The position numbers and the translations under genes are program-made. Of a DNA stretch of 64,000 nucleotides, positions 42,609 through 52,736 are shown piece by piece (position 1 is the first letter of the stretch; each line of letters opens with the position of its first letter). The stretch lies in NCBI RefSeq assembly GCF_025144995.1, contig NZ_CP102250.1:2604001-2668000 (forward strand), in the 5' to 3' direction. The notes under the pieces were generated by a model. The model was not told the origin of the DNA, ran no database searches, and was given only the letters and a program-made list of their open reading frames with translations. The stretch is from Alistipes indistinctus YIT 12060. GTDB lineage: Bacteria; Bacteroidota; Bacteroidia; Bacteroidales; Rikenellaceae.

Positions 42609-43976
42609 ATGCTGAAAAAAACAAGCATGGCGGCCCTTGGGGTCGTCGCAAGTTCTTTTTTAAGTCTTTTTGTAAGTTGCAACCGTTCCCCGGAAACGAC
42701 CGTGCGCCAGCGAGGCGAACTGGTCGTGGCGATGGATGCCGAGATGCCGGGGTACTTCGTACTGGGTGGCGAAAGTTATGGCTACCAATACGATCTGTTC
42801 AAGGCCTATGCCGATTACCTGGGCGTCAGGCTGCGGATTGTGGACGGAAACCGGCGGGGCGGCCGGATGGCTCCGGAGCAGGATGCGGCGGATATCGTTA
42901 CGACCCTTGCGACCCGTGTCTACGATGACCGGGCCGGTGAAGCCGTACCGATCTACAACTCCTCGTATGTGCTGCTCGGCAGCAGGACGAAAGCTGCCGA
43001 GGCCCGCAAAGCCCAGAATTTCGACCTGATCCCGTTCCTGAAAGGGAACCGGTTGCTGGTCTCTTCGGGATTGCAGGGGACACCGCTGTACGAGTCGCTG
43101 CTCGATTCGCTTTCCGGGTCGAACATCTACGTCTCGTCGCGTAACAGCTTCGATATGATGGAGCTGATCCGCAGCGGAAAGTACGATTTCCTGATCTGCG
43201 AAATGAGTGAGGCGCAGTTGGGTAGCGCGTTGGTCCGGGGGGTCGAGCAGGTGTATACCTTCGACGAACCGCTCGCGATGAGCGCGGTGATCTCCTCGCA
43301 GGAGCAGCGCGAGGATTTCAAGGCGTGGCTGTCGCATTTCCGCGGCAGCGAGGAGTACGCGATGCTCAACGACCTCTATTTCGAGCGCGGCATCGTGGGC
43401 CGGGTGATGGGCCAGGGCCTGACCGCCAAGAATGCGGGCGGCATCTCGTCGTACGACGACCTGTTCCGCGACATGTGCGAGAAGGAGGGCTATGACTGGC
43501 GCCTGATTTCGGCGATCGCTTACAGCGAATCGCGCTTCAATCCTTACGTGGTGTCGCGCAAAGGGGCCAAAGGCCTGATGCAGGTGATGCCCCGCGTAGC
43601 GCGCCAGTTCGGTGTGCAGGGCGATTTGATGGACCCTGAAAACAACGTGCTGCTGGCACTCAAGGTGCTGGGCAAGATCGAGAAATCGCTCGACTTCGCC
43701 CCGGGTACGTCGTCCGCCGACCGGATGAAGATCGTGCTCGCCTGCTACAACGCCGGGCTCGGCCATGTGCTCGATGCGCGGAGCCTCGCCCGCAAGTACG
43801 GGGCGAATCCCGACTCCTGGAGCGATGTCTCGACCTACCTGAGCCTGAAATCCGATCCCGAAGTGGTCAAGGACGATGCCGTGAAATGCGGCAGGTTCAA
43901 CAGCTCGCAGACGCTCGCTTTCGTGAACAAGGTCTTTTCGAAGTACACGACCTATTGCAACAACATCAGCCGGTAA
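42609..43976 (+). CDS. MltF-like membrane-bound lytic transglycosylase
   Basis: A 455-residue lipoprotein (lipobox LFVSC, Cys24) with two domains, the arrangement of MltF. An N-terminal extracellular solute-binding-type domain (about 36-265, RGELVVAMDAEMPGYFVLGG...) precedes a C-terminal SLT lysozyme-like domain (about 285-440). The latter holds the catalytic Glu in ISAIAYSESRFNPYV, plus KGLMQVMPRVA and LACYNAGLGHV. It cleaves peptidoglycan strands with formation of anhydromuramic ends. It is the second gene after the putative porin. Confidence 0.92.
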   Translation: MLKKTSMAALGVVASSFLSLFVSCNRSPETTVRQRGELVVAMDAEMPGYFVLGGESYGYQYDLFKAYADYLGVRLRIVDGNRRGGRMAPEQDAADIVTTLATRVYDDRAGEAVPIYNSSYVLLGSRTKAAEARKAQNFDLIPFLKGNRLLVSSGLQGTPLYESLLDSLSGSNIYVSSRNSFDMMELIRSGKYDFLICEMSEAQLGSALVRGVEQVYTFDEPLAMSAVISSQEQREDFKAWLSHFRGSEEYAMLNDLYFERGIVGRVMGQGLTAKNAGGISSYDDLFRDMCEKEGYDWRLISAIAYSESRFNPYVVSRKGAKGLMQVMPRVARQFGVQGDLMDPENNVLLALKVLGKIEKSLDFAPGTSSADRMKIVLACYNAGLGHVLDARSLARKYGANPDSWSDVSTYLSLKSDPEVVKDDAVKCGRFNSSQTLAFVNKVFSKYTTYCNNISR

Positions 43977-44105
43977 GCTCTCCGGCGGCTGTCCGGTTCG
44001 CGGTGTCCGTTTTCGCCTTTCCCCTTTTGCATCAGGGCTACGATTCCTGTTTTCCGGGGAAACGATGCACGAACCCGTCCCTGATTTTCGGACAAAGCCA
44101 TAAAC

Positions 44106-44136
44106 AAAAGGCTCCTCATTCGAGGAGCCTTTTTTC
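44106..44136. terminator. Bidirectional terminator between mltF and ppdK
   Basis: AAAAGGCTCCTC / GAGGAGCCTTTT 12-bp stem with a 4-nt loop and U-runs on both strands. Confidence 0.92.
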
Positions 44137-44218
44137 GTGCCTGTATGAGAGGGGACCGGGTGCAGGGGATATACGCTTCCGGGTGGAAGCCGCCTGTCCT
44201 TGCACCGGCCGGAGTTCG

Positions 44219-46945
44219 TTACTGCTGCTTCAGCGCGGCGTGCGCAGCGGCCAGGCGTGCGATAGGCACGCGGTACGGTGAGCAGGAGACGTAGTTGAGC
44301 CCGGCATAGTGGCAGAACTCTACCGATGTCGGCTCGCCGCCGTGTTCGCCGCAGATACCGCATTTGAGCTGAGGTTTCACACTGCGGCCTTTGAATACCG
44401 CTTCGCGAACGAGTTGGCCGACACCGTTCACGTCGATGATCTGGAACGGGTCGTACTTGAGAATACCCTTTTCGAGGTAGATCGGCAGGAACTTCGCCAC
44501 GTCGTCGCGCGAATAACCGAAGGTCATCTGCGTAAGGTCGTTGGTGCCGAACGAGAAGAAGTCGGCCACTTCGGCGATCTGGTTCGCGGTGACGGCTGCG
44601 CGCGGAATCTCGATCATCGTACCCACGGCGTAGTCGATAATCATGTTGTGTTCGGCGAACACCTCCTGCGCCACAGCGTCGATCACGGCTTTCTGTGCGC
44701 GCAGCTCGCGGTGCGTACCTACCAGCGGAACCATAATCTCGACGTGTACGTCGATACCTTTTTTCTTGATGTTCAGGGCAGCCTCAATGATGGCGCGGGT
44801 CTGCATCTCGGTGATTTCGGGATAGGTGTTGCCCAGGCGGCAGCCACGGTGACCCAGCATCGGGTTCGACTCGGCCAGTGCGTCCACCTTGTTCTTGATT
44901 ACCTCGTAGGAGACCTTCATTTCCGCTGCCATGTCGCGCATCTCCTTTTCGAAGTGCGGTACGAATTCGTGCAGGGGCGGGTCGAGCAGGCGCACCGTTA
45001 CCGGATGGCCGTTCATCGTTTCGAACAGCCCTTCGAAGTCGCCGCGCTGCATCGGCAGCAACTTGGCCAGCGCTTTGCGGCGTCCCTCCTCGTCGTCTGC
45101 GAGGATCATCTCGCGGACGGCTTTGATGCGGTCGCCCTCGAAGAACATGTGTTCGGTACGGCACAGGCCGATGCCCTGCGCGCCGAAGCGGAATGCGGTT
45201 TTCGCATCGCGCGGCGTGTCGGCGTTCGCACGCACCTTCAGGTGCGCGAACTCGTCGGCCAGTTCCATCAGTTTGGCGAAATCGCCGCTCACTTCCGCGT
45301 CTTTCGTGGCTACCTTGCCTTCGTAGATCACGCCGGTCGAGCCGTTGAGCGAAATCCAGTCACCCTCTTTATAGGTCTTGGTGCCGACGGTGATCGTGCG
45401 GTTCTTGTAGTCGATCACCAGGTCGCCGGCTCCCGATACGCAGCACTTGCCCATGCCGCGGGCTACGACGGCAGCGTGCGAGGTCATACCGCCGCGTGCG
45501 GTCAGGATGCCTTCCGACAGGGTCATGCCCTTGAGGTCTTCGGGTGAGGTTTCGATGCGGACGAGGATCGTCTTTTTGCCTTCGGCAGCCCATTTTTCGG
45601 CGTCGTCGGCGAAGAATACGATCTGGCCCGTGGCAGCGCCCGGAGAGGCGGGGAGTCCTTTGCTGATGATAATGGCCTTTTTCAGTGCGGCACTGTCGAA
45701 TACCGGATGCAGCAGTTCGTCGAGTTTGGCCGGCTCCACGCGAAGTACGGCGGTCTTTGCATCGATCATGCCCTCGGCGAGCATATCCATCGCGATCTTG
45801 ACCATGGCCGCACCGGTACGCTTGCCGCTGCGGGTCTGCAACATCCACAGTTTGCCGCTCTGGATCGTGAATTCGATGTCCTGCATATCCTTGAAGTACT
45901 CTTCGAGGTGTTGCTGGATCTCATTCAGCTCGGTGAATGCGGCGGGCATCACCTCTTCGAGGGACGGATATTTCGTCGCACGTTCGCTTTCCGAAATGCC
46001 TTGCAGTTCGGCCCAGCGGCGCGATCCTTCGATCGTAATCTCCTGGGGGGTACGGATGCCGGCTACCACGTCTTCGCCTTGTGCGTTGACGAGGTACTCG
46101 CCGTTGAAAATGTCCTCGCCCGTTGCGGCGTCACGCGTGAAGGCTACGCCGGTTGCCGAGGTTTCGCCCATGTTGCCGAAAACCATCGACTGTACGTTCA
46201 CGGCGGTGCCCCATTCGGCCGGGATGTTGTTGAGTTTGCGGTAGAGGATCGCGCGCTCGTTCATCCAGCTGCTGAACACGGCGCAGACGGCACCCCAGAG
46301 CTGTTCCCACGGGTCGGTGGGGAAGTCTTTGCCGGTCACTTTCTTCACGGCGGCTTTGAAACGCTTCACGAGTTCCTTGAGGTCGTCGGTCGTCAGGTCG
46401 GTATCGAGCTTGACGCCCTTTTCCTTCTTCACCGCATCGATGATCTCCTCGAACGGATCTTCGTCCTCTTTGCTCTGCGGCTTCATATCCATCACCACGT
46501 CGCCGTACATCTGTACGAAACGGCGGTACGAGTCCCATGCGAACCGGGGATTGTTCATCTTTTTGGCCAGTCCTTCGACCACCTCGTCGTTGAGTCCGAG
46601 GTTCAGGATCGTGTCCATCATGCCCGGCATCGACGCGCGCGCGCCGGAACGGACCGATACCAGCAGCGGGTTGGCGCTGTCACCGAACTTCATATTCATG
46701 ATCTGCTCGACCCCCTTCATGGCGGCTTCCACTTCGGGTTTGATCAGTTTGACGACGCCCTCTTTGCCGAGGGTATAATATTCGGCGCACACTTCGGTCG
46801 TGATCGTGAAACCCGGAGGCACCGGAATGCCGATCAGGTTCATCTCCGCCAGGTTGGCTCCCTTGCCGCCGAGCAGCTCTCTCATCTTTCCGTTGCCTTC
46901 GGCCTGCTTGTTGCCGAAGGTATAGACTCTCTTCGTTTTTGGCAT
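44219..46945 (-). CDS. ppdK: Pyruvate, phosphate dikinase
   Basis: PPDK interconverts pyruvate, ATP and Pi with PEP, AMP and PPi; in gut Bacteroidetes it links the PEP and pyruvate nodes. The 908-residue protein is full length. The N-terminal nucleotide-binding domain has LLGGKGANLAEMNLIGIPVPPG and SVRSGARASMPGMMDTILNLG. The central swivelling domain has the phospho-His in GGMTSHAAVVARGMGK, and the C-terminal PEP domain has the catalytic Cys in KCGICGEHGGEP. It is transcribed alone from a very good promoter. Confidence 0.98.
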   Translation of the reverse strand: MPKTKRVYTFGNKQAEGNGKMRELLGGKGANLAEMNLIGIPVPPGFTITTEVCAEYYTLGKEGVVKLIKPEVEAAMKGVEQIMNMKFGDSANPLLVSVRSGARASMPGMMDTILNLGLNDEVVEGLAKKMNNPRFAWDSYRRFVQMYGDVVMDMKPQSKEDEDPFEEIIDAVKKEKGVKLDTDLTTDDLKELVKRFKAAVKKVTGKDFPTDPWEQLWGAVCAVFSSWMNERAILYRKLNNIPAEWGTAVNVQSMVFGNMGETSATGVAFTRDAATGEDIFNGEYLVNAQGEDVVAGIRTPQEITIEGSRRWAELQGISESERATKYPSLEEVMPAAFTELNEIQQHLEEYFKDMQDIEFTIQSGKLWMLQTRSGKRTGAAMVKIAMDMLAEGMIDAKTAVLRVEPAKLDELLHPVFDSAALKKAIIISKGLPASPGAATGQIVFFADDAEKWAAEGKKTILVRIETSPEDLKGMTLSEGILTARGGMTSHAAVVARGMGKCCVSGAGDLVIDYKNRTITVGTKTYKEGDWISLNGSTGVIYEGKVATKDAEVSGDFAKLMELADEFAHLKVRANADTPRDAKTAFRFGAQGIGLCRTEHMFFEGDRIKAVREMILADDEEGRRKALAKLLPMQRGDFEGLFETMNGHPVTVRLLDPPLHEFVPHFEKEMRDMAAEMKVSYEVIKNKVDALAESNPMLGHRGCRLGNTYPEITEMQTRAIIEAALNIKKKGIDVHVEIMVPLVGTHRELRAQKAVIDAVAQEVFAEHNMIIDYAVGTMIEIPRAAVTANQIAEVADFFSFGTNDLTQMTFGYSRDDVAKFLPIYLEKGILKYDPFQIIDVNGVGQLVREAVFKGRSVKPQLKCGICGEHGGEPTSVEFCHYAGLNYVSCSPYRVPIARLAAAHAALKQQ

Positions 46946-47037
46946 ATGGTTGCGTTTTTTGATTTAAAAGGGCTTTTTAAAATTTTTTAATAAAATGGTG
47001 GCTGTATTGTTAAAATTTACACTTTCTACCGGGGAAG

Positions 47038-47068
47038 CAAAGGTAGCACTTTATTCGGATTTGCCAAA
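47038..47068 (-). promoter_or_regulatory. Promoter of ppdK
   Basis: Minus strand: TTTG (47065-47068), 19 bp, TACCTTTG (47038-47045), both exact. It gives a 5' leader of about 85 nt. Confidence 0.8.
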
Positions 47069-47090
47069 AAATAGACCCGGTAACGTCTTA

Positions 47091-48164
47091 TCATTCTTGT
47101 TTTTCATCGTTTACCGGGATCGTATTCTTCCGTTCGAGTACAATCCAGACCGGCAGGTGGTCGCTGTAGCCGGCCGTGTATGTGTTCCCGTCGAAGGTGC
47201 GCAGCGGATACCCCCGCTTGGATCCCGACATGTTCAGCTGGTATTCCCGCACGAAAATGCCGTAGGTGCCTCCGAAATGCAGTTCAGTATCTGTCCCTGT
47301 TCCGGCCTTCGGAACTTCCCTCAGGTTATGGCTCATCATAATAAAATCGTACAGCAGCCTGCGGTCCCGGTAAACGTACGAACCGTATCCGCGCCGTTCG
47401 CTTTCGGTAAAAGGCGTGAAGAACCTTTCGCCCGTTACGGTGCGTCCGGCCTGGGAACGAGGCGTCGCATTGAAGTCGCCCATCACGATCACTTTGCGTT
47501 CCGGGTTCAGCCGTGCCAGCGAATCGGCCGCCGCGTGCAGCGCATCGGCGGCACGGTTGCGCAAAGCGGCGTCGTTTAGCATCGACGGCATGTGGCACAC
47601 CACAACGCAAACCCGCTCTCCGTATAAGTCGCCGTCTACCACCAAAAATTGACGGCGTACCGCATTTCCGCCAACCTGGTTTACCCGTTGCGGAACGAAA
47701 GCGCTTCCGCGATAGAGCAACGCTACATCGATACCGCGAGGGTCGTCGGTATTGCGGTGGATGTAGTTGTAATCCTGACGCATCGCAAACATCAGGTCGC
47801 GCACTACCGCTTCGTTTTCCACTTCCGCGAGTCCCACGATGTCGGCATTCAGTTCGTCGAGCACTCGGGCGATACGGCCGATTTTGCATGCGTACCGCTG
47901 CGTGTCCCAGTGCCGTGCTCCCTGCGGGGTGTACTCGCCGTCCGAGATCAACGGATTGCGGATCGTGTCGAACAGGTTTTCGGTGTTGTAAAAAGCCACC
48001 TTCACCCGTTCTGGACCTCCGCTCGATGCCGTGGCCGGAATACCGGCACCCGTACAAACCGCCAGTACCGTACTCGCAGCAATGGATGGGAGTCTTTTAC
48101 AAAAGCCCGTTGCATGCCGCCGGACAAGCCGGCGGATCGGTTGGGATGACAGAGGTATCGGCAT
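47091..48164 (-). CDS. Exported endonuclease/exonuclease/phosphatase family protein
   Basis: A 357-residue member of the EEP (DNase I-like) superfamily. The metal and catalytic motifs are present: VAFYNTENLFD, IVGLAEVENEAV, CHMPSM, VIVMGDFNATPRS and the terminal YSDHLPVWI. An N-terminal hydrophobic stretch (about residues 28-48, SIAASTVLAVCTGAGIPATA) suggests export, so a nuclease or phosphodiesterase in the periplasm is likely; the substrate is unknown. The frame extends 43 codons upstream; the ATG at 48162-48164 is preferred because it leads straight into the export signal. Confidence 0.85.
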   Translation of the reverse strand: MPIPLSSQPIRRLVRRHATGFCKRLPSIAASTVLAVCTGAGIPATASSGGPERVKVAFYNTENLFDTIRNPLISDGEYTPQGARHWDTQRYACKIGRIARVLDELNADIVGLAEVENEAVVRDLMFAMRQDYNYIHRNTDDPRGIDVALLYRGSAFVPQRVNQVGGNAVRRQFLVVDGDLYGERVCVVVCHMPSMLNDAALRNRAADALHAAADSLARLNPERKVIVMGDFNATPRSQAGRTVTGERFFTPFTESERRGYGSYVYRDRRLLYDFIMMSHNLREVPKAGTGTDTELHFGGTYGIFVREYQLNMSGSKRGYPLRTFDGNTYTAGYSDHLPVWIVLERKNTIPVNDEKQE

Positions 48165-48570
48165 AGCTTGAAATAAAGATAATAATTTTTTGCTTTCGGT
48201 GTGCGGGGCCGTGTGAAAATTTGGCGGATTTTCCGGGTTACGGGTGACGACCTGTTTCCGTGTGTTTCCGGTACGGGGGAGCGTGATATGCAATACTTAA
48301 AAAGTAATGCCATGGCTTGCACAGTATGTTGTATAAAACAGTGAGTTGTACAAGTCGCATCATATAAAAATACGTTTAATCGACCTTATAATAAATAGGT
48401 GTATCAACCGGGGGGCGATTATGTGTGGTTGTGGATGATCCGGAGTGCTGAAGCGAAGTCGGTTTTTGCCCCTTTTTAGGCGTTTTTAAGGCCTTTGGAA
48501 CGAATCTTTCCTGAGGTGGAAAACCGCTTCGGCGAAAAGATGCCCCGGAATCGCATTTTAAAGGCCGTTT
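48165..48570. other. AT-rich intergenic region upstream of gyrA
   Basis: Lower GC than its surroundings between about 48290 and 48420. It holds one DnaA-box-like TTGTGGATGA but no cluster, and no gene is seen. Confidence 0.5.
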
Positions 48571-48602
48571 TTTGGTAGTTCGCCAAAAAAGCCGTAATTT
48601 AG
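48571..48602 (+). promoter_or_regulatory. Promoter of gyrA
   Basis: TTTG (48571-48574), 20 bp, TAATTTAG (48595-48602, one mismatch), 24 nt before the ATG. Confidence 0.7.
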
Positions 48603-48625
48603 CACAGTTATATGAATGTGAAACC

Positions 48626-51190
48626 ATGGAAGAAACCGGAGAAAAAATTATTAAAATCAATATAGAGGAGGAGATGAAAACCGCCTACATCGACTATTCG
48701 ATGTCGGTGATCGTCGCCCGTGCATTGCCTGACGTGAGGGACGGACTCAAACCCGTGCACCGCAGGATTCTCTATGACATGAGCAACGAGCTGAACCTCT
48801 ACTCGGACAAGCCTTACCGTAAGTCGGCCCGTATCGTCGGCGACGTGCTCGGTAAGTTCCACCCGCACGGCGACTTGTCGGTTTACGATGCGATGGTGCG
48901 TATGGCCCAGGAGTGGAGCCTGCGCTACCGGCTCGTTGACGGACAAGGTAACTTTGGTTCGGTCGACGGCGATTCCCCGGCGGCCATGCGTTATACCGAG
49001 GCCCGCATGATGAAGATCACCGACGAGGTGATGGCCGATATCGACAAGAATACGGTCGATTTCCGTCCCAACTTCGACGAGACGATCCTTGAGCCCACGG
49101 TATTGCCGACCAAGGTGCCGCTGCTGCTGGTCAACGGCACGTCGGGTATCGCGGTAGGTATGGCGACCAATATGCCGCCGCATAACCTTTCGGAAGTGGT
49201 CGACGCCTGCTGCGCTTATATCGACAATCCCGAGATCGAGACATCCGAATTGTTGCGTTACGTCAAGGCGCCGGATTTTCCTACGGGCGGTATTGTCTAC
49301 GGTTATGAGGGCGTGCGCGAGGCGTACGAAACCGGCCGCGGACGCGTGATCATGCGCTCGAAGACCGAGATCGAGCATACCTCGACCGGTCGCGAGTGCA
49401 TTATCGTAACCGAGATCCCTTACATGGTCAACAAGGCCGAGATGATCAAGAAGATCGCCGACCTGATCAACGAGAAAAAGCTGGAGGGTATCGCTTATAT
49501 TAACGACGAGAGCGACCGGAGCGGCATGCGTATCGTCATTATCCTCAAGACCGATGCGGTGGCCAGCGTGGTGCTGAACAACCTCTACAAATATACGCCG
49601 CTGCAGACTTCGTTCCCGGTGAACAATATCGCACTGGTGGACGGGCGTCCGATGCTGCTGACGCTACGCGACATGATCAAATATTTCGTCCGTCACCGCC
49701 ACGACGTGGTGGTGCGCCGTGCGAAGTACGATTTGGAACAGGCCGAGAAGCGGGCGCACATCCTCGAAGGGTTGCTCATCGCGGTGGACAACATTGACGA
49801 GGTGATCCGCATCATCCGGGCGGCGAAAACCCCGGACGAGGCGAAAATCGGTTTGATCGAGCGTTTCTCGCTGAGCGAGGTGCAGGCCGCTGCGATTATC
49901 GACATGCGCCTCCGCGCGCTGACCGGCCTCGAGCGCGACAAGCTCAAAGCCGAATACGACGAACTGTGCAAGTGGATCGAATACCTCAAGGAGGTGCTGG
50001 TGAATACCGAACTGCAGATGAAGATCATCAAGGACGAGATGATCGAGTTGCGGGAGAAATACGGCGACGAACGCCGCACGGAGCTCGTGATGAGCGCCGA
50101 GGAGTTCAATCCGGAAGATTTCTACGCCGATGAGGAGATGGTGATCACCATTTCGCATATGGGTTATATCAAGCGTACTCCGCTGACCGAGTACCGTACG
50201 CAGAACCGCGGCGGGGTCGGCATGAAGGGCAGTGCGACGCGCGACGAGGATTTCATCGAGCATATTTATGTCACGACGATGCACAATACGATGCTCTTCT
50301 TTACCGAGAAGGGCCGTTGTTACTGGCTCAAGGTCTACGCGATACCCGAGGGTTCGCGTTCTTCGAAGGGGCGTGCATTGCAGAACGTGATCCAGATCGA
50401 GCCCGATGATAAGATCCGCGCTTACATCAACGTCCGCCGCCTCGACGACAAGGAGTATGTGGACAACAACTACATCATTATGTGTACGAAGGCGGGTATC
50501 GTTAAAAAGACCCGGCTGGAGGCATATTCCCGTCCGCGCCAGAACGGCGTGAACGCCATTACGATCAAAGACGGCGACGAGTTGATCGAAGCCAAGCTCA
50601 CTACCGGTAACAGCGAAGTGCTCATCGCAGCCAAGGATGGCAAGGCGATCCGTTTCAATGAACAGGCCGTGCGTCCGATCGGGCGTACCGGGGCCGGGGT
50701 GAAGGGCATCACCATCGAGGACGGCGACGAGGTGATCGGTATGGTTTGTGTGGAACCCGATACCAAAGAGGATATACTGGTCGTTTCCGAAAACGGATAC
50801 GGCAAACGTACCGACCTGGACGATTACCGCATTACGAACCGTGGCGGTAAGGGTGTTAAAACGTTGCAGATCACCGAAAAAACGGGTAAACTGATCGCGA
50901 TCAAGTCGGTGACCGATGCCAACGACCTGATGATCATCAACCGTTCAGGCCTGACGATCCGCATTCCGGTAGGCGATATCCGCCTTTCGGGCCGTGCGAC
51001 GCAGGGCGTCAAGGTGATCAACCTGCGCGACGGCGATTCGATCGCATCGGTGATCCCGGTGCCGAAGAGCGATGAAGAGGAGCCTGCCGGAGAAACCGGC
51101 ACAACCGAGGAGCAGGCCGGTACCGGTGAAAGCGTATCTGTAGATAACGCGTCTCAGGACGGAAGCGTCTCCACACAGGATAATGCATAG
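48626..51190 (+). CDS. gyrA: DNA gyrase subunit A
   Basis: GyrA is the DNA-cleaving subunit of gyrase. The 854-residue protein has the winged-helix and tower domains with the active-site Tyr123 ([13 protein letters not shown]), the coiled-coil gate, and a six-bladed C-terminal wrapping domain; its GyrA box reads QNRGGVG. The quinolone-resistance region reads [14 protein letters not shown]. Residue 84 is Leu (TTG at 48875-48877), where susceptible relatives carry Ser (E. coli Ser83), while the Asp87-equivalent (Asp88) is unchanged. The C-terminus ends in an acidic Glu/Ser/Thr-rich tail of about 40 residues. The ATG at 48626 gives [13 protein letters not shown]; the upstream extension of the frame lies in the promoter. 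Confidence 0.97.
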   Translation: MEETGEKIIKINIEEEMKTAYIDYSMSVIVARALPDVRDGLKPVHRRILYDMSNELNLYSDKPYRKSARIVGDVLGKFHPHGDLSVYDAMVRMAQEWSLRYRLVDGQGNFGSVDGDSPAAMRYTEARMMKITDEVMADIDKNTVDFRPNFDETILEPTVLPTKVPLLLVNGTSGIAVGMATNMPPHNLSEVVDACCAYIDNPEIETSELLRYVKAPDFPTGGIVYGYEGVREAYETGRGRVIMRSKTEIEHTSTGRECIIVTEIPYMVNKAEMIKKIADLINEKKLEGIAYINDESDRSGMRIVIILKTDAVASVVLNNLYKYTPLQTSFPVNNIALVDGRPMLLTLRDMIKYFVRHRHDVVVRRAKYDLEQAEKRAHILEGLLIAVDNIDEVIRIIRAAKTPDEAKIGLIERFSLSEVQAAAIIDMRLRALTGLERDKLKAEYDELCKWIEYLKEVLVNTELQMKIIKDEMIELREKYGDERRTELVMSAEEFNPEDFYADEEMVITISHMGYIKRTPLTEYRTQNRGGVGMKGSATRDEDFIEHIYVTTMHNTMLFFTEKGRCYWLKVYAIPEGSRSSKGRALQNVIQIEPDDKIRAYINVRRLDDKEYVDNNYIIMCTKAGIVKKTRLEAYSRPRQNGVNAITIKDGDELIEAKLTTGNSEVLIAAKDGKAIRFNEQAVRPIGRTGAGVKGITIEDGDEVIGMVCVEPDTKEDILVVSENGYGKRTDLDDYRITNRGGKGVKTLQITEKTGKLIAIKSVTDANDLMIINRSGLTIRIPVGDIRLSGRATQGVKVINLRDGDSIASVIPVPKSDEEEPAGETGTTEEQAGTGESVSVDNASQDGSVSTQDNA

Positions 51191-51236
51191 GCAACACAAA
51201 CAAGGAAAAATAGGTTACATTAAAAATCTGAAAATT

Positions 51237-52547
51237 ATGAAACGATTATTGGTATTGGTTTCCGTGGCTGTGCTGGGTGCTGCCGGTACGGCTTTCGGAC
51301 AGGCCGGAGTGAACGAGTCGAGCCTTTTGCAGAAGGTGGACAAGGCCGAAGCTGCGACCAAAGATCCGAAAAAGAGTGGCAAGGCTGCGACGTGGATCGC
51401 ATTGGGTGAAGCCAACTATGAAGCGACTACCGCACCGACTTCCAAACTGTTTAAAGGAATGGATGAACCGACGATGAACCTGGTGCTCGGACGTCGGGAT
51501 CTGACGTCCGAAACGGTGAATGATATGGAATTGGGTAAAGCTTCCTACGACTATCTCGACGTGTACCTGAAAGACGGTATCGTGGTATTTTGGAAAGAAA
51601 AGAAGACCATCAACGACGGCGGATTGGAGAAATCCCTTGCCGCTTACCTGAAGGCTTATGACCTGGACAAAGGCAATGCTTCGACGCTGAAGAAAGTGCA
51701 GGAAGGGGTGACGACGCTCTATAACGCTTACAAACAGGTCGGCGACAATAACTACACGCAGCGCTCGATGCCTGCCGCAGCGGCAGCTTTCGGCAAAGCC
51801 TACGATCTGACCAAAGGCGGTATCATCGATGTACAGGATACCACCAGCGGTTTCAATGCCGGTCTGATCTATGCGATCATTGGCGATTACGCAGACGGCG
51901 AAAAGTATCTGTCCGCAGCGCTGGACGACGGATTGTACAAGGGTGGCGATACTTACTATTACCTGAATATTTGTCAGACCGGCGAGGGTAAGAATGCCGA
52001 GGCCAAGGAGACACTGATGGAAGGTATCAAGGCTTTCCCGATGAATACGAAACTGGTCGAAGGCCTGCTGTCGGTTTATGCTGCGACGGGCGAAGATCCC
52101 AACACGATCATCCCGATCGTGGAAGAGGCTATCCAAAAAGACCCGAAAAATCCTGAACTCTATGCCGGCCTGGGCCGTGTGTACGACAAGCTGGGACAGG
52201 CCGACAAATCGATCGAGGCGTTCAACCATGCACTGAGCCTTGCCCCGGAAGATTTCGGTACCAACTTCAACATCGGCCTGATGCTGATCAAGCAGGGCGA
52301 TGCCGCGAACAACATCCTCAAGGACAAACCGTTCACGAGCAAGAAGGCTTTCGACGAAGACTTGGCCAAGGTGAACAACATGTACTCCAAGGCTTTGGCT
52401 CCGCTCGAAAAGGCACATTCGCTGAATCCGAAGGATGTCAGCACGGTCGAATTGCTGAAGAACCTCTATTTCCGCCTGCGCGACGAAAGCCCCGCAAATA
52501 TGGACAATTACAAGAAATACAACGAATTGCTGCAGTCGATGCAGTAA
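51237..52547 (+). CDS. Exported tetratricopeptide-repeat protein
   Basis: A 436-residue protein with an N-terminal signal peptide (MKRLLVLVSVAVLGAAGTAFGQ), so periplasmic or exported. TPR units are clear in the second half: NAEAKETLMEGIKAFPMNTKLV, PNTIIPIVEEAIQKDPKNPEL and LGQADKSIEAFNHALSLAPED. The first half contains diverged repeats. It follows gyrA by 46 nt without a terminator between them, so the two may share a transcript. No enzymatic motif is present; a scaffold role in the envelope is the usual guess. Confidence 0.82.
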   Translation: MKRLLVLVSVAVLGAAGTAFGQAGVNESSLLQKVDKAEAATKDPKKSGKAATWIALGEANYEATTAPTSKLFKGMDEPTMNLVLGRRDLTSETVNDMELGKASYDYLDVYLKDGIVVFWKEKKTINDGGLEKSLAAYLKAYDLDKGNASTLKKVQEGVTTLYNAYKQVGDNNYTQRSMPAAAAAFGKAYDLTKGGIIDVQDTTSGFNAGLIYAIIGDYADGEKYLSAALDDGLYKGGDTYYYLNICQTGEGKNAEAKETLMEGIKAFPMNTKLVEGLLSVYAATGEDPNTIIPIVEEAIQKDPKNPELYAGLGRVYDKLGQADKSIEAFNHALSLAPEDFGTNFNIGLMLIKQGDAANNILKDKPFTSKKAFDEDLAKVNNMYSKALAPLEKAHSLNPKDVSTVELLKNLYFRLRDESPANMDNYKKYNELLQSMQ

Positions 52548-52566
52548 CCGGACGGGATATTTTTTC

Positions 52567-52597
52567 AAAAAGGGCGCTCTTCGGGGCGCTCTTTTTT
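52567..52597 (+). terminator. Terminator after the gyrA-TPR unit
   Basis: A 13-bp stem with two G-U pairs closing on a UUCG tetraloop, followed by T's. Confidence 0.92.
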
Positions 52598-52611
52598 ATT
52601 TTGGACAAAAT

Positions 52612-52643
52612 TTTGCAGGAAAGCGGCTGAAAGATTACTTTTG
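52612..52643 (+). promoter_or_regulatory. Promoter of the suf operon
   Basis: TTTG (52612-52615), 20 bp, TACTTTTG (52636-52643): exact matches to both boxes, about 90 nt before the sufB ATG. Confidence 0.85.
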
Positions 52644-52736
52644 TAAACCATAACTTTGGATGGAAAGCGGGTAGTTGCGGTGGGGCTGAGGTCCGCACCG
52701 GAGTACCGTTACGAAAAGCTAAGCTGGGAAAGTCAC

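Noticed and set aside
48436-48445. DnaA-box-like TTGTGGATGA upstream of gyrA, possible origin
   Set aside because: A single box with a mismatch and no cluster, AT-rich unwinding element or dnaA nearby.
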